Below are positions 18,143-27,376 of a stretch of 64,000 bases of DNA, in pieces. The position numbers and the translations under genes are program-made. Origin of the DNA: Spelaeicoccus albus (GTDB taxonomy: Bacteria > Actinomycetota > Actinomycetes > Actinomycetales > Brevibacteriaceae); contig NZ_JACBZP010000001.1 of NCBI RefSeq assembly GCF_013409065.1, positions 124,001 through 188,000 of the forward strand. Direction: 5' to 3'. The notes under the pieces are model-generated. The model was not told where the DNA came from. It saw only the letters and a program-made list of their open reading frames with translations, and made no database searches. Within the stretch, counting starts at the first letter, position 1, and every line of letters begins with the position of its first letter.

Positions 18143-18951
18143 GTACCTTTAACTTCTTCCTCGGGTGCTGTGCCCAGTCTATCGGCCATCTCGGCCTCTT
18201 CGATCTCCCGCAGGTATTCATCGCGAACCATGCGCCACCAGACGTACACGGCGAACAGAGCGAACACTATCCATTCGATGGCGTAAAAGAGGCTCTGCAG
18301 ATTGATTCCCCCCGCTTTGGGAGGCGGCGCCGGGACGGTGGTCAGGCCGGTGGATGTGGCGCCGGGTCCTGATTGGGACATCGGCAGCAGATAGCCGGCG
18401 TACGAGAGCACGTCCCATTTGTTGACAAGTTGCGCGGTCGACAAGGTCGCCATTTGCCCGGCCGGCATCTTGTCGGTCGGGGTCGGACCCTCGATGGGCT
18501 GAATGCGGGCAATCATCCGAATGTGTTTGCCGCTCGCGCGAGAGGTCTCGGCCTCGTGTTCGGACGCCGTCCACCCGCGCACCACCGGTATTTCGATCGG
18601 CCGGCCCCGGCGTTTCACCGTCTGGACGGTTGCGCCGTCGGGTTCGAACATGGTCACGACCCAGTAGCCGTCCCGTCCGTGCAGCTCGCGGGCCGGAATC
18701 ACTATCTGCTGCCTCGGCCGGTAGTTGCCGCTGAGCGAGACCTTCTGGTAGGCGTCCCGTGCCGGAAGCGGCGCTTGGGCCTTGGCGACGGAATTGAACG
18801 GTTTGACGGTTTCGGTCGCGGACTTGGGCGGCGCTTGGCGGGTCCGGGCCCTGTCGAACTGCCAATTGGCAAGAACGACGAAGAGTGATGCCAGAAGTAG
18901 CGCGATGACGAGCACCCCTATCCATTTGGGGCGCAAAGCGACCTTCAGCAC
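18139..18951 (-). CDS. SURF1 family protein
   Basis: Likely assembly factor for the haem-copper cytochrome c oxidase (role known for the family). The product has the SURF1 layout of two membrane segments, at the extreme N-terminus (IGVLVIALLLASLFVVL) and near the C-terminus (FYAIEWIVFALFAVYVWW), flanking an extracytoplasmic domain with ANWQFDRA and RGWTAS. The start is uncertain: GTG 18951 gives 270 aa beginning MLKVALRPKWIG, matching relatives; GTG 18990 would add 13 residues. No good ribosome site supports either. It overlaps the DUF3817 gene. Confidence 0.82.
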   Translation of the reverse strand: MLKVALRPKWIGVLVIALLLASLFVVLANWQFDRARTRQAPPKSATETVKPFNSVAKAQAPLPARDAYQKVSLSGNYRPRQQIVIPARELHGRDGYWVVTMFEPDGATVQTVKRRGRPIEIPVVRGWTASEHEAETSRASGKHIRMIARIQPIEGPTPTDKMPAGQMATLSTAQLVNKWDVLSYAGYLLPMSQSGPGATSTGLTTVPAPPPKAGGINLQSLFYAIEWIVFALFAVYVWWRMVRDEYLREIEEAEMADRLGTAPEEEVKGT

Positions 18952-19014
18952 GCTCACCAGGATACGGGTCGACCCTCGCGCCGTGCACACCGGAGCGGAG
19001 TCGCCGGCAGCCTG

Positions 19015-19278
19015 CTATTCGTCGCCGTCGAACTGGTGCGGATCTCGCACGAGATATTCGACCGGAACCTCGAGCGTGGTCGCCAGGTCGACCACCAGGT
19101 CGAAGCTGGGGCTCGAACTGCCGTTCTCGATCCGGTTGACGGTTTTACGGTCGACGCCGACCCGCTCGCCGAGCTCTTCCTGGCTCCAAAAGCGAGCCTT
19201 GCGGGCAGCACGCAGATTCTCGGCCAAAGCAAGCCGGTGCGGCTTGATGAAGTCCGGATCTTTCGAGGGCGTGCGCAC
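19015..19278 (-). CDS. Xre-family helix-turn-helix regulator
   Basis: An 87-aa DNA-binding protein that is almost only a Cro/C1-type HTH domain: WSQEELGERVGVDRKTVNRIENG at about residues 31-53 with the helix 2-3 pattern typical of Xre proteins, then SSSPSFDLVVDLATTLEV. GTG start at 19278. Two inverted repeats lie 35-67 bp upstream (19313-19345), where its promoter should be, suggesting autoregulation. The gene is flanked by SURF1 and guaB3. No toxin partner is next to it. Confidence 0.85.
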   Translation of the reverse strand: MRTPSKDPDFIKPHRLALAENLRAARKARFWSQEELGERVGVDRKTVNRIENGSSSPSFDLVVDLATTLEVPVEYLVRDPHQFDGDE

Positions 19279-19312
19279 CCTTTAACTTCACCGGCGCGCC
19301 TCGGTTAAGTCT

Positions 19313-19345
19313 GTACCGTTGACGGTACATATACCGCTGCCGGTA
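19313..19345. promoter_or_regulatory. Paired inverted-repeat operator upstream of the Xre gene
   Basis: Two perfect palindromes: GTACCGTTGACGGTAC at 19313-19328 (6-bp arms) and TACCGCTGCCGGTA at 19332-19345 (5-bp arms). They share the arm TACCG/CGGTA and a 4-nt centre, with centres 18 bp apart. Sited just upstream of the Xre start at 19278, they are good candidates for its operator. Confidence 0.6.
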
Positions 19346-19371
19346 CACGGCAGAATCCGTGCCGCCCGTTA

Positions 19372-20496
19372 TCAGCGGCCTTGGTAGGGCGAGACGACGA
19401 CCTCGACACGTTGGAATTCCTTCAAGTCCGAATAGCCGGTGGTCGCCATGGCGCGCCGCAATGCGCCGACGAGGTTCACGGTACCGTCGGCCCGGTGGCT
19501 CGGGCCGAACAGGATTTCGTCCATCGGCGCCACTGTGCCCACGTTGACGCGTTCGCCTCGCGGCAGCAAGCTGTGATGGGCCTCGGCACCCCAGTGCCAT
19601 CCGTGCCCCGGTGCCTCATCGGCCCTGGCCAGCGCCGTGCCGAGCATGACGGCATCGGCACCGACGGCCACCGCCTTGGCCAGATCGCCGGAATAGCCCA
19701 GCCCGCCGTCGGCAATGACGTGCACATAGCGTCCGCCGGATTCGTCCATGTAGTCGCGCCGGGCCGCGGCAACGTCCGCGATGGCGCTGGCCATGGGCGC
19801 GTGGATTCCCAGCGTGGTGCGGGTCGTCATTGCCGCTCCCCCGCCGAATCCGACGAGGACGCCGGCCGCGCCGGTGCGCATCAAATGCAGCGCGGCAGTG
19901 TAGGTGGCGGCGCCGCCGACGATGACCGGAACGTCGAGTTCGTAGATGAAGCGTTTGAGATTGAGCGGTTCGACGTTGCCGGACACGTGTTCGGCCGACA
20001 CCGTGGTGCCGCGGATGACGAACAGGTCGACGCCGGCGTCCACGACGGTCTTCCAGAATTCCTGCGTCCGCTGCGGGGTCAGCGCGCCGGCGACGGTCAC
20101 TCCGGCTTCGCGGATTTCGGCAAGCCGGGCGGTGATCAGCTCGGCTCGGATCGGCTCGGCGTAGAGCTCTTGCATGCGGGCGGTGGCTTCGCCGGCATCC
20201 AGTGCGGCGATCTCGTCCAACAGCGGCTGCGGATCGTCGTACCTGGTCCACAAGCCTTCGAGGTCGAGCACGCCCAGGCCGCCGAGCCTGCCCAATTGCA
20301 CGGCGGTGGCCGGCGACACGACGGAATCCATCGGCGCGCCGATCACCGGGGTGTCGAAGTGGTAGGCGTCGATTTGCCAGGACACCGACACGCCCTCCGG
20401 GTCCCGCGTGCGTCGTGACGGGACGACGGCGATGTCGTCGAGGGAATATGCGCGGCGTCCGCGCTTGCCGCGTCCGAGTTCGATCTCTGTACTCAC
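19372..20496 (-). CDS. guaB3: GuaB3 family IMP dehydrogenase-related protein
   Basis: TIM-barrel protein of 374 aa of the GuaB3 family that accompanies GuaB in actinobacteria. It has DIAVVPSRRT and GAPMDSVVS near the N-terminus and the phosphate loop IADGGLGYSGDLAKAVAVGADAVMLG. It lacks the CBS domains of true IMP dehydrogenase. The catalytic-loop position that reads GSICTTR in GuaB reads GAAMTTR here, so the nucleophilic Cys is replaced by Met. Its reaction is therefore uncertain. GTG start at 20496. Transcribed toward the Xre gene. Confidence 0.9.
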   Translation of the reverse strand: MSTEIELGRGKRGRRAYSLDDIAVVPSRRTRDPEGVSVSWQIDAYHFDTPVIGAPMDSVVSPATAVQLGRLGGLGVLDLEGLWTRYDDPQPLLDEIAALDAGEATARMQELYAEPIRAELITARLAEIREAGVTVAGALTPQRTQEFWKTVVDAGVDLFVIRGTTVSAEHVSGNVEPLNLKRFIYELDVPVIVGGAATYTAALHLMRTGAAGVLVGFGGGAAMTTRTTLGIHAPMASAIADVAAARRDYMDESGGRYVHVIADGGLGYSGDLAKAVAVGADAVMLGTALARADEAPGHGWHWGAEAHHSLLPRGERVNVGTVAPMDEILFGPSHRADGTVNLVGALRRAMATTGYSDLKEFQRVEVVVSPYQGR

Positions 20497-20569
20497 GGCA
20501 CAAGGCTACCTGGTAGCGCCCCTGCCGAGTCCGAGAGTGCGGATATCGGCCGTGCCGGCGCGCCGGACG

Positions 20570-20839
20570 TCACCGGCGGCACGCACGCACGACCACCGCG
20601 ACAAGAACTACTGCGGATGCCGCGACCGCGATCGTAGCGCCGTATTGACGAAGCAGCGCCGGGCCGGTGGCGGCGCCCAGCTCGGCACGGCGGCGGTCCG
20701 CGTCGGCGGCCGGCCGCCGGGCCGGAATGGTCTGCGTCGGCGGACGGCGCGCTGCACGCACGTCGTCGCTCAGCGCAGCCTCGTCGCAAGGGCCCGCCTC
20801 GTCGTCCGCGGCACGGGGCTGTGCCGCCGAGGACGTCAT
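20570..20839 (-). CDS. Small membrane protein at the end of the Mo-hydroxylase cluster
   Basis: Unrecognised 89-aa protein. The first 60 residues are polar and rich in Ala, Arg and Asp; residues about 67-86 form one hydrophobic segment (TIAVAASAVVLVAVVVRA) ending in Arg residues. A tail-anchored topology fits. Its ATG overlaps the stop of the coxG-like gene as ATGA, which supports translation and membership of the same operon. CoxG proteins often end in such a tail, so this may be a detached membrane anchor for the CoxG-like protein; that is inference. Confidence 0.6.
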   Translation of the reverse strand: MTSSAAQPRAADDEAGPCDEAALSDDVRAARRPPTQTIPARRPAADADRRRAELGAATGPALLRQYGATIAVAASAVVLVAVVVRACRR

Positions 20840-21279
20840 GTCGGAAGTTTCGTCTTCACGCAGTCGACGAACTTGCCCATGAGTTTGTTCGACACGCTTT
20901 GAATGATGCCGCGGCCGAACTGTGCGGGCTTGCCGCCGACGTTCATGTCGGTCAGGACGTCGACGGTCGTTCCGTCACCGTCCGGCGCCAGTTGGACGGT
21001 CACCGTGGCACCGGCGTTGCCATTGCCCCGCTTGTCCTTGCCGCTCGCCTCGATGACGGCGCGATGCGCACCCTCATCGCGTTCGGTGAACTTTCCCGAC
21101 CCGGAGTACACCATGCTGATCGGCCCGAGTTTGACCTTGACGGTGCCGGTGAACTCATCACCGTCGACCCCGGTCAGCGTAGCCCCCGGGAAGCACGGCG
21201 CCACGAGCTCCAAGTCGTTGAACGTGGCCCACGTGTCGTCGACCGAACTGGGTACCGTGAAATTGTGGTGCAGTTCCAT
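20836..21279 (-). CDS. CoxG-like SRPBCC protein
   Basis: SRPBCC/START-fold protein of 147 aa of the CoxG type, which in Oligotropha CO dehydrogenase helps attach the enzyme to the membrane. It starts MELHHNFTVPSSVDDTWA and contains PCFPGATL, LGPISMVYSGSGKF and the C-terminal GRGIIQSVSNKLMGKFVDC. The ATG at 21279 is 8 bp after the medium-subunit stop. This CoxG lacks a C-terminal hydrophobic tail; the next gene supplies one. Confidence 0.88.
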   Translation of the reverse strand: MELHHNFTVPSSVDDTWATFNDLELVAPCFPGATLTGVDGDEFTGTVKVKLGPISMVYSGSGKFTERDEGAHRAVIEASGKDKRGNGNAGATVTVQLAPDGDGTTVDVLTDMNVGGKPAQFGRGIIQSVSNKLMGKFVDCVKTKLPT

Positions 21280-21287
21280 ACATCCCC

Positions 21288-22133
21288 CTAGCCCATGGCG
21301 GCCGTGACCGCTCGGCGGGCAAGCACCTCGGCCAAGTGCCTGCGATAGTTGGCGTCGCCGTTGACGTCGGACGGCGGGTCGGTGCCCTCTGCCACGCCGC
21401 TCAACGCGTCGCGGACGTCGGACGCCGTGCCGCCGGTCAGGGCTTGTTCGGCCGCCGCGGCGCGCACCGGGACGGGGCCCATGTTCGTCAGTCCGATCCT
21501 GGCCTCGGCAATACGGTCGCGGTCCATCCGCACCGCTGCCGCCACTGCGACGATCGACCATTGCTGCGCGACGCGGGTGAACTTCTCGTAGTGGGCTCCC
21601 CACCCCTCGAACGTCGGAACGCGGATCTCGGTCAGCACTTCGTCGTCCCCGACGGCCGTCGTGAAGAAATCCTCGAAGAAGTCCGCGGCACTGACGGTAC
21701 GGGTGCCGCCGGACCCGGTAATCACCATCTCGCCTTCCATGGCGAGGATCGGCGCCGGATAGTCCCCGGCCGGATCGGCGTGCACCAAGGCGCCGCCGAT
21801 CGTGCCGCGGTGGCGTACCTGCGAATCGGCGACGGTTGCGGCGGCCTTGCCCAGTAACGGCGCCAAGCGAGCGACGAGCGGGCTGGTGGCGATCTCGTGA
21901 TGGTGCGTCAGCGCGCCCACAACGAGCCGGTCGCCGTCCTGCCGGATGCCGCGAAGCGCATCGATCTTCCCCAAATCGATGACGTGCTCGGGGTCCGCCA
22001 TGCGCAGCTTCATCACGGGGATGAGGCTTTGCCCGCCGGCAAGCAGCTTGGACGTGTCCGGCGATGCAGCGAGCAACGACAGCGCTTCGTCCACGGTGGC
22101 CGGAGTCTGGTAGTCGAACTGGCTCGGAATCAT
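21288..22133 (-). CDS. FAD-binding medium subunit of a molybdenum hydroxylase
   Basis: FAD subunit (281 aa) that passes electrons from the iron-sulfur subunit to the acceptor. It has the two FAD motifs of the family, AGGQSLIP at about 32-39 and TIGGALVHADPAGD-like sequence near 112, and the C-terminal CO-dehydrogenase flavoprotein domain. It starts [11 protein letters not shown] and overlaps the large-subunit stop by 4 bp. Called coxM/cutM-like by position and sequence; the substrate of the complex is not established. Confidence 0.93.
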   Translation of the reverse strand: MIPSQFDYQTPATVDEALSLLAASPDTSKLLAGGQSLIPVMKLRMADPEHVIDLGKIDALRGIRQDGDRLVVGALTHHHEIATSPLVARLAPLLGKAAATVADSQVRHRGTIGGALVHADPAGDYPAPILAMEGEMVITGSGGTRTVSAADFFEDFFTTAVGDDEVLTEIRVPTFEGWGAHYEKFTRVAQQWSIVAVAAAVRMDRDRIAEARIGLTNMGPVPVRAAAAEQALTGGTASDVRDALSGVAEGTDPPSDVNGDANYRRHLAEVLARRAVTAAMG

Positions 22134-24556
22134 GACTGATCTCCTCTAGCGGTCTGCACATTCGGCGCTTCGGCCGTCGCACCCGATCCGGCGTCGTGGA
22201 TCGCTGCCCACACCGTGCTGGGCGAACACGGCATTCGCACGTCCTTGACCCCCAAGTGGCGGATGGCGTCCAGCACGCCGTTGACGATTGCCGGCGTGGA
22301 CGCGATGGTGCCGGCCTCACCGACCCCCTTCACGCCCAGCACGTTCGACGTCGCCGGGGTGGTTGTCGTGTCGGTGATGAACGATGGCAGATCGGCCGCG
22401 CTCGGCACGAGGTAGTCGACGAACGAGCCGGATACCAGCGTGCCGGCATCGTCGTACACGGCCTCTTCGAACAGGGCCTGCGCGATGCCCTGAGCCAGCC
22501 CGCCTTGCACTTGGCCTTCCACCAGCAGCGGGTTGATGATCGTGCCGATGTCGTCCACGCACACGTACTTGCGCAACGTGACTTGGCCGGTCTCCGTGTC
22601 GACCTCCATCGCACACAGGTGGCTGCCGTGCGGGAAGGAGAAGTTCTCCGGGTCGAACGTTGCATCCGAATCGAGGCTTGCTTCTATCCCGTCCGGCAGA
22701 TCGTGGGCGGCGAACGCGGCAAGCGCGACGTCACCGAGTGCGACGCCCTGATCCGTTCCGCGCACGCCGAACCGGCCGGACTCGAATTCGATATCGTCCT
22801 CACTGGCTTCCAGCATGTGCGCCGCAATGACCTTGGCCTTGGCGATCACCTTGTCGGCGGCGGCCACGACCGCCATCCCTCCGACGGTCAGCGATCTCGA
22901 CCCGTACGTGTCCAGGCCGCGCTGGGCGACCTGCGTATCGCCGTGCAGGATCTCGACGTTGTCGAAGGGCACGCCGAGCCGATCGGCCACGATCTGGCTG
23001 AACCCCGTCTCGTGTCCCTGCCCGTGCGGGCTGATCCCGGTGACGACCTCGACGTGGCCGGTCGGCAGCACCCGTACTTGTGCGTACTCCCAGCCGCCGG
23101 CACCGTAATCCAGCGATCCGAGCACGCGGGACGGCGCGAGACCGCACATTTCGGTATAAGTCGACACCCCGATCCCCAGCTGTACCGGGTCGTTCGACTC
23201 GCGGCGGCGTTGTTGTTCGGCACGCAACTCCTCGTATCCGAACAACTCGAGCGCCTTGTCCGTGGCGGCCTCGTAGTTGCCGCTGTCGTATTCCAGCCCG
23301 GAAATTGTCGAGAACGGGAATTCGTCGTGCTTGATCCAGTTCTTCCGCCGGACTTCCAACGGATCCATGCCGAGTTCCGCGGCAAGTTCGTCCATCATCC
23401 GTTCGATGGCGAACGTGGCCTCCGGACGTCCGGCGCCGCGGTAGGCGTCGGTCCACACCTTGTCGGTGAACAGCGCCTTCGACTCGAACCGGTAGGCGGG
23501 GAACTTGTAGATGGCGTTGTACATGAACGCGCCGAGCACCGGAATGCCGGGCCCGACAAGCCCGAGGTACGCGCCCATATCGGCAAGCAGCCGCACATCG
23601 AGTCCCGTCACGGTGCCGTCCTTATTGGCCGACAGCTTCAGCCGCTGCACTTGCGCGCGGCCGTGATGGGCGCCCATCAGCGATTCGCTGCGGGTCTCGG
23701 TGTATTTGCACGGCTTGCCGGTGCGCTGCGCGGCAAGCACGGTTATCACTTCTTCGGGAGTCACTTCGAGCTTGCCGCCGAAACCGCCGCCGACGTCCGG
23801 CGCCGTCACCCGCAGCTTGCCTTCCGGTATGCCGAGAGTCATCGACAGCATCGTGCGCAGGATATGCGGGATCTGCGTGGCCGACCACATCTCGATCCGG
23901 TCGCCGGTCGGGTCCACCAGGATCGACCGGGGCTCCATGAACGACGGGATCAGCCGTTGTTGGTACAACGTGCGTTCGATGACGACGTCGGAGTCGGCGA
24001 TCGCTTGCTGCACATCGCCGCCGGTACCGGCCGAGGCCGAATCGAAGACCCACACCGAGGATGTATTGGTGCCCAGATCCGGGTGCACGAGCTCTTCGTC
24101 CCGCTCGGCGGCTTCCAGATCCACCACGACCGGCAGATCATCGTAGTCCACGTCCACGAGCTCAATAGCATCTCGTGCCTGGGCGGCGGTCCGCGCGATC
24201 ACGACTGCCACGATCTCACCGGCAAAGACCACTTCATCGATAGCGACCGCCGGATGCGCGGGGGCCTTCTGGTCGGGAGTGACGGGCCAGGCGTTCGGCA
24301 GGCTGCCCTGCGAATCGGCCAGATCCGGTCCCGTGAGGACGTCAACCACTCCGGGCGACGCCTTGGCGGCGGACACGTCGAGTCTCGTGATCTTCGCGTG
24401 CGCGACGGGGCTGCGAACCATGCCCAGCGTCAACATGCCGACGCGACTCATGCTGTCGGTGTAATGGTTGCGCCCCGTGATGAGCCGGGCATCTTCCTTG
24501 CGTAACCGGCGGCGGCCGATCTCGGCTGTCGTCTCGGAGTCTGAGGTGACGCTCAT
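22130..24556 (-). CDS. Molybdopterin large subunit of a form II CO-dehydrogenase-like hydroxylase
   Basis: Catalytic subunit of 808 aa of the xanthine-oxidase family, carrying the Mo cofactor. Family landmarks include the Gly-rich loop DVGGGFGGK near 254 and the active-site Glu in GVGEAGT near 760. The active-site loop is AYRGAGR at 371-377, the form II signature; true CO dehydrogenase (form I) has AYxCSFR with the Cys that holds Cu. The substrate is therefore probably not CO, but an aldehyde, heterocycle or similar. ATG at 24556 overlaps the small-subunit stop. Confidence 0.93.
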   Translation of the reverse strand: MSVTSDSETTAEIGRRRLRKEDARLITGRNHYTDSMSRVGMLTLGMVRSPVAHAKITRLDVSAAKASPGVVDVLTGPDLADSQGSLPNAWPVTPDQKAPAHPAVAIDEVVFAGEIVAVVIARTAAQARDAIELVDVDYDDLPVVVDLEAAERDEELVHPDLGTNTSSVWVFDSASAGTGGDVQQAIADSDVVIERTLYQQRLIPSFMEPRSILVDPTGDRIEMWSATQIPHILRTMLSMTLGIPEGKLRVTAPDVGGGFGGKLEVTPEEVITVLAAQRTGKPCKYTETRSESLMGAHHGRAQVQRLKLSANKDGTVTGLDVRLLADMGAYLGLVGPGIPVLGAFMYNAIYKFPAYRFESKALFTDKVWTDAYRGAGRPEATFAIERMMDELAAELGMDPLEVRRKNWIKHDEFPFSTISGLEYDSGNYEAATDKALELFGYEELRAEQQRRRESNDPVQLGIGVSTYTEMCGLAPSRVLGSLDYGAGGWEYAQVRVLPTGHVEVVTGISPHGQGHETGFSQIVADRLGVPFDNVEILHGDTQVAQRGLDTYGSRSLTVGGMAVVAAADKVIAKAKVIAAHMLEASEDDIEFESGRFGVRGTDQGVALGDVALAAFAAHDLPDGIEASLDSDATFDPENFSFPHGSHLCAMEVDTETGQVTLRKYVCVDDIGTIINPLLVEGQVQGGLAQGIAQALFEEAVYDDAGTLVSGSFVDYLVPSAADLPSFITDTTTTPATSNVLGVKGVGEAGTIASTPAIVNGVLDAIRHLGVKDVRMPCSPSTVWAAIHDAGSGATAEAPNVQTARGDQS

Positions 24557-25035
24557 TGCGTATCTCCTTCGCCCGCCGCGGCACTGACTGCCTCGACAAT
24601 GCTTTGGTATCCGGTACACCGGCACAGGTTGCCTTCGAGCCCGCTCCGGATTTCTTCTTGGCTCGGGTGCGGATTCTCGTTCAGCAAGGAGACCGATTGC
24701 ATGATCATTCCGGACGTGCAATATCCGCACTGCAAAGCCGCGTGCTCGTGGAACGCCTGCTGCACCGGATGCAATTCACCGTTCTGCGCAAGCCCCTCGA
24801 CGGTGACGACCTCATGGCCGTCGGCTTGGACGGCGAACATGGTGCACGATTTCACGCTTTCCCCATCAAGCAACACCGTGCACGCGCCGCAATTGGTGGT
24901 GTCGCAGCCGACGGTTGTGCCGGTTTTTCCCAGTCGCTCTCGCAAGTACTGCACCAGCAGCAGCCGCGGTTCTACGTCATCGGAATATTGGGCGCCGTCA
25001 ACGGTCATCGTGACCGTCTGCTTGGTCGTTGTCAT
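24553..25035 (-). CDS. 2Fe-2S small subunit of a molybdenum hydroxylase
   Basis: Electron-transfer subunit of 160 aa with two [2Fe-2S] sites: the plant-ferredoxin motif CDTTNCGAC plus a later Cys at about residues 44-64, and the C-terminal CGYC/CRC motif. First gene after a 131-bp gap, with an AGGAG ribosome site 9 nt before its ATG, so the structural genes may have their own promoter there. Overlaps the large subunit gene by 4 bp. Gene order small-large-medium-CoxG. Confidence 0.94.
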   Translation of the reverse strand: MTTTKQTVTMTVDGAQYSDDVEPRLLLVQYLRERLGKTGTTVGCDTTNCGACTVLLDGESVKSCTMFAVQADGHEVVTVEGLAQNGELHPVQQAFHEHAALQCGYCTSGMIMQSVSLLNENPHPSQEEIRSGLEGNLCRCTGYQSIVEAVSAAAGEGDTQ

Positions 25036-25166
25036 CAGTGACCACTCCTAACGAATGACCTGCCTCGATGTGACGAACATTACACCGTTTGGAGTCTTTA
25101 TGACTTAGCCGAGACTTACCTTTCGCAGAACCGGAAATTCACCGCGCGGGCACCCCGCAGCCGCGG

Positions 25167-26285
25167 TCAATCGTGGTGGATCCGACCGGCCAGTTCGCTC
25201 AGCTTGTCGCCCCCGCCGCCCCACTGATCGGCAATGATCTCGGCAGCGATCGACACGGCAGTCTCTTCCGGGGTGCGTGCTCCGAGGTCCAATCCGATCG
25301 GGCTCGACAAGCGTGCGAGCTGCTCGGCGGACACTCCCTGTTCGATGAGCTGGTCGAGTCGATCCTGGTGCGTTTTACGCGATCCCATCGCCCCGATGAA
25401 GGCTACCGGTGGCATAGTCAGGGCAAGCTGCAGCAGCGGCACGTCGAACTTCGGATCATGCGTGAGCACGCCGATCACCGTCCGTTCGTCGATCCGGCCG
25501 GCATCGAGTTCGGCCTGCAGGTAGTCGTGCGGCCACCGAACGACCACCTCGTCGGCGTCCGGGAACCGGGCACGGGTGGCAAACACGGGACGCGCATCGC
25601 AGACAGTCACGTGATATCCGAGGAAATGCCCCTGCCTGGCCATGGCCGATGCAAAGTCGATGGCGCCGAAGATGAGCATCCGCGGCGGCGGCGCATAACT
25701 AGCCGCGAACACGCGCATGCCCTCACCGAGCCGTTCCCCGTCGGGCCCGTACGTCAAGGTGCCGTTGCGTCCGGCGGCCAGCAGACCGCGGACGTCGTCC
25801 GCGACTGCCTGGTCGGCCCTGTCGGACCCCATCGCCCCGGATGCGCGGTCCGGCCAGACGACCATTCGACGGCCCACCCAGGCGCGGTCCGGGTGTTCGA
25901 TGACGGTGGCCACCGCGACCGGATTGCCGGCTTCGATATCGGCTGCAACCTCGGCGAGTTCGCGAAAGTTCTCCTGCGAGACCGGCTCGACGAACACGTC
26001 GATGATGCCGCCGCAGGTCAGCCCGACCGAAAAGGCGTCGTCATCGCTCACGCCGTAGCGTTGCAGCACGGGCACGCCGTCCGCCGCGACCTCGGTGGCC
26101 AGCTCGTACACGGCGCCTTCGACGCATCCGCCCGACACGGAGCCGGATGCCGTCCCGTCCGGCGCCACCAGCATTGACGCGCCCGGCAGCCGGGGCGCCG
26201 ACTGGAACGTCCGCACCACCGTGGCAAGCCCCGCCCGACCACCGGACTTCCATGCCGACAGCAAATCATCCAATATGTCACGCAT
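25167..26285 (-). CDS. XdhC/CoxI family cofactor-insertion protein
   Basis: Accessory protein of 372 aa that in relatives binds the Mo cofactor and delivers its sulfurated form to the hydroxylase. The N-terminal XdhC/CoxI domain has SGSVSGGCVEGAVYE near 46-61; the C-terminal Rossmann domain has MLIFGAIDFASAMARQ and a downstream IGAMGSRKTH motif. It overlaps the coxE-like gene by 8 bp. Located between the maturation genes and the structural genes. Confidence 0.92.
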   Translation of the reverse strand: MRDILDDLLSAWKSGGRAGLATVVRTFQSAPRLPGASMLVAPDGTASGSVSGGCVEGAVYELATEVAADGVPVLQRYGVSDDDAFSVGLTCGGIIDVFVEPVSQENFRELAEVAADIEAGNPVAVATVIEHPDRAWVGRRMVVWPDRASGAMGSDRADQAVADDVRGLLAAGRNGTLTYGPDGERLGEGMRVFAASYAPPPRMLIFGAIDFASAMARQGHFLGYHVTVCDARPVFATRARFPDADEVVVRWPHDYLQAELDAGRIDERTVIGVLTHDPKFDVPLLQLALTMPPVAFIGAMGSRKTHQDRLDQLIEQGVSAEQLARLSSPIGLDLGARTPEETAVSIAAEIIADQWGGGGDKLSELAGRIHHD

Positions 26286-27375
26286 CCGCGATCATCTCCA
26301 ACAGTTCCGCAAATGCGGCCAGCGAATGGCCGGCCACCAATGAATCCACGTGCGGCAACGCCGCCGCCATGCCGCCTTGTGTGGGCGTGAATCCCGCCTT
26401 ACCCCGATGCGGATTCGACCAGAAAACCTTCCTGGCCACGCTCGACAGACGACGCATCTGGTCGGCCAGGAGTTCCGGGTCGCCGCGCTCCCAGCCGTCG
26501 CTGGCTATGACGACGACGGCGCCGCGCGCCATACCGCGCTGCCCCCACAGATCGAGAAAAGCGCCCAGCACGTCGCCCAGCCGAGTGCCGCCGGACCAGT
26601 CGGGGACCGCTTCGCCGGCCAGCAGCAGCGCCCGGTCCGGGTCGATTGTCCGCAACGCGCGGGTCACGCGGGTGAGCCGGGTGCCGAGGGTGAACACCTC
26701 GGTGGTGTGCTCGGTGGAGTGGACGACGCGATGGGCAAGTCGCAGCAACGAGTCGGCGTAGTTCTTCATGGAGCCGGACACGTCGATGAGCAGCACGAGT
26801 CGCCGCTGCCTGATCCGGTTCCGCTGAAATCGCAACGGACCCGGCTCGCCGGCGCGGCGTAATTGATCACGCATCGTGCGCACCGTGTCGATCCGCGCGT
26901 GCCCGTACGGCTCGGTCCGGCGGGCGCGCCTGGTGGGAGCCCGCACGGTGAGAGAGCGAAACTGGCGGTCCAGCAGCACCTTTTCGGCTTGGCTCAGGGT
27001 CGCCACGTCGCGGTGGCGCAGCGTCTCTTCGGCGCTTGCGACGGTCGCGGCAAGGGCGTCGTCGTCCTCTCCGGTGCCGTCCCCGGGTTCCAAGGCGGCT
27101 TGTGTCACCGTCGACGGTGCTTCGTGCGCGGGCCGACTTCCGCCCGATTCGTCGGGCGTAAACCAAGCGTCGAAAGTCCGGCTGAATCCGGCGATGTCAT
27201 CGGGGCACGAGCAGAAGGTGGCGCGTCCGGCCCAATACACGTGATCGCGCCGACCGATGCCGAGCCGGGACGCCGCATCGATGAACGTGTGAGTGCGGTC
27301 CGACGTGACGGGCAGCCCGGCGGCGCTCAGCGCGTGCGCGAACCCGACAAGGAGGGCTTCCGGCGAATTGGGCAT
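26278..27375 (-). CDS. VWA-domain protein, CoxE-like
   Basis: A 365-aa CoxE-type protein with a C-terminal von Willebrand A domain. The MIDAS metal site is visible as DVSGSM near residue 199, a Thr in the SGGTRLGD loop and SDGWERGD. In CO dehydrogenase systems CoxE works with the MoxR ATPase CoxD in maturing the active site. It starts one base after the coxD-like stop and overlaps xdhC, confirming an operon. The Cys pair CSC near residue 50 is a possible metal site, unassigned. Confidence 0.92.
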   Translation of the reverse strand: MPNSPEALLVGFAHALSAAGLPVTSDRTHTFIDAASRLGIGRRDHVYWAGRATFCSCPDDIAGFSRTFDAWFTPDESGGSRPAHEAPSTVTQAALEPGDGTGEDDDALAATVASAEETLRHRDVATLSQAEKVLLDRQFRSLTVRAPTRRARRTEPYGHARIDTVRTMRDQLRRAGEPGPLRFQRNRIRQRRLVLLIDVSGSMKNYADSLLRLAHRVVHSTEHTTEVFTLGTRLTRVTRALRTIDPDRALLLAGEAVPDWSGGTRLGDVLGAFLDLWGQRGMARGAVVVIASDGWERGDPELLADQMRRLSSVARKVFWSNPHRGKAGFTPTQGGMAAALPHVDSLVAGHSLAAFAELLEMIADA

Positions 27376-27376
27376 C

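Noticed and set aside
22196-24505. Long plus-strand open frame of 769 codons
   Set aside because: It is antisense to the molybdopterin large subunit, whose motifs and 4-bp overlaps are clear. The translation has no recognisable domain and is rich in His, Arg and Gly, as expected for a GC-rich shadow frame.
22130-24556. Annotation as true aerobic CO dehydrogenase CoxL
   Set aside because: The active-site loop is AYRGAGR (form II); the Cys needed for the Cu-Mo centre is absent.
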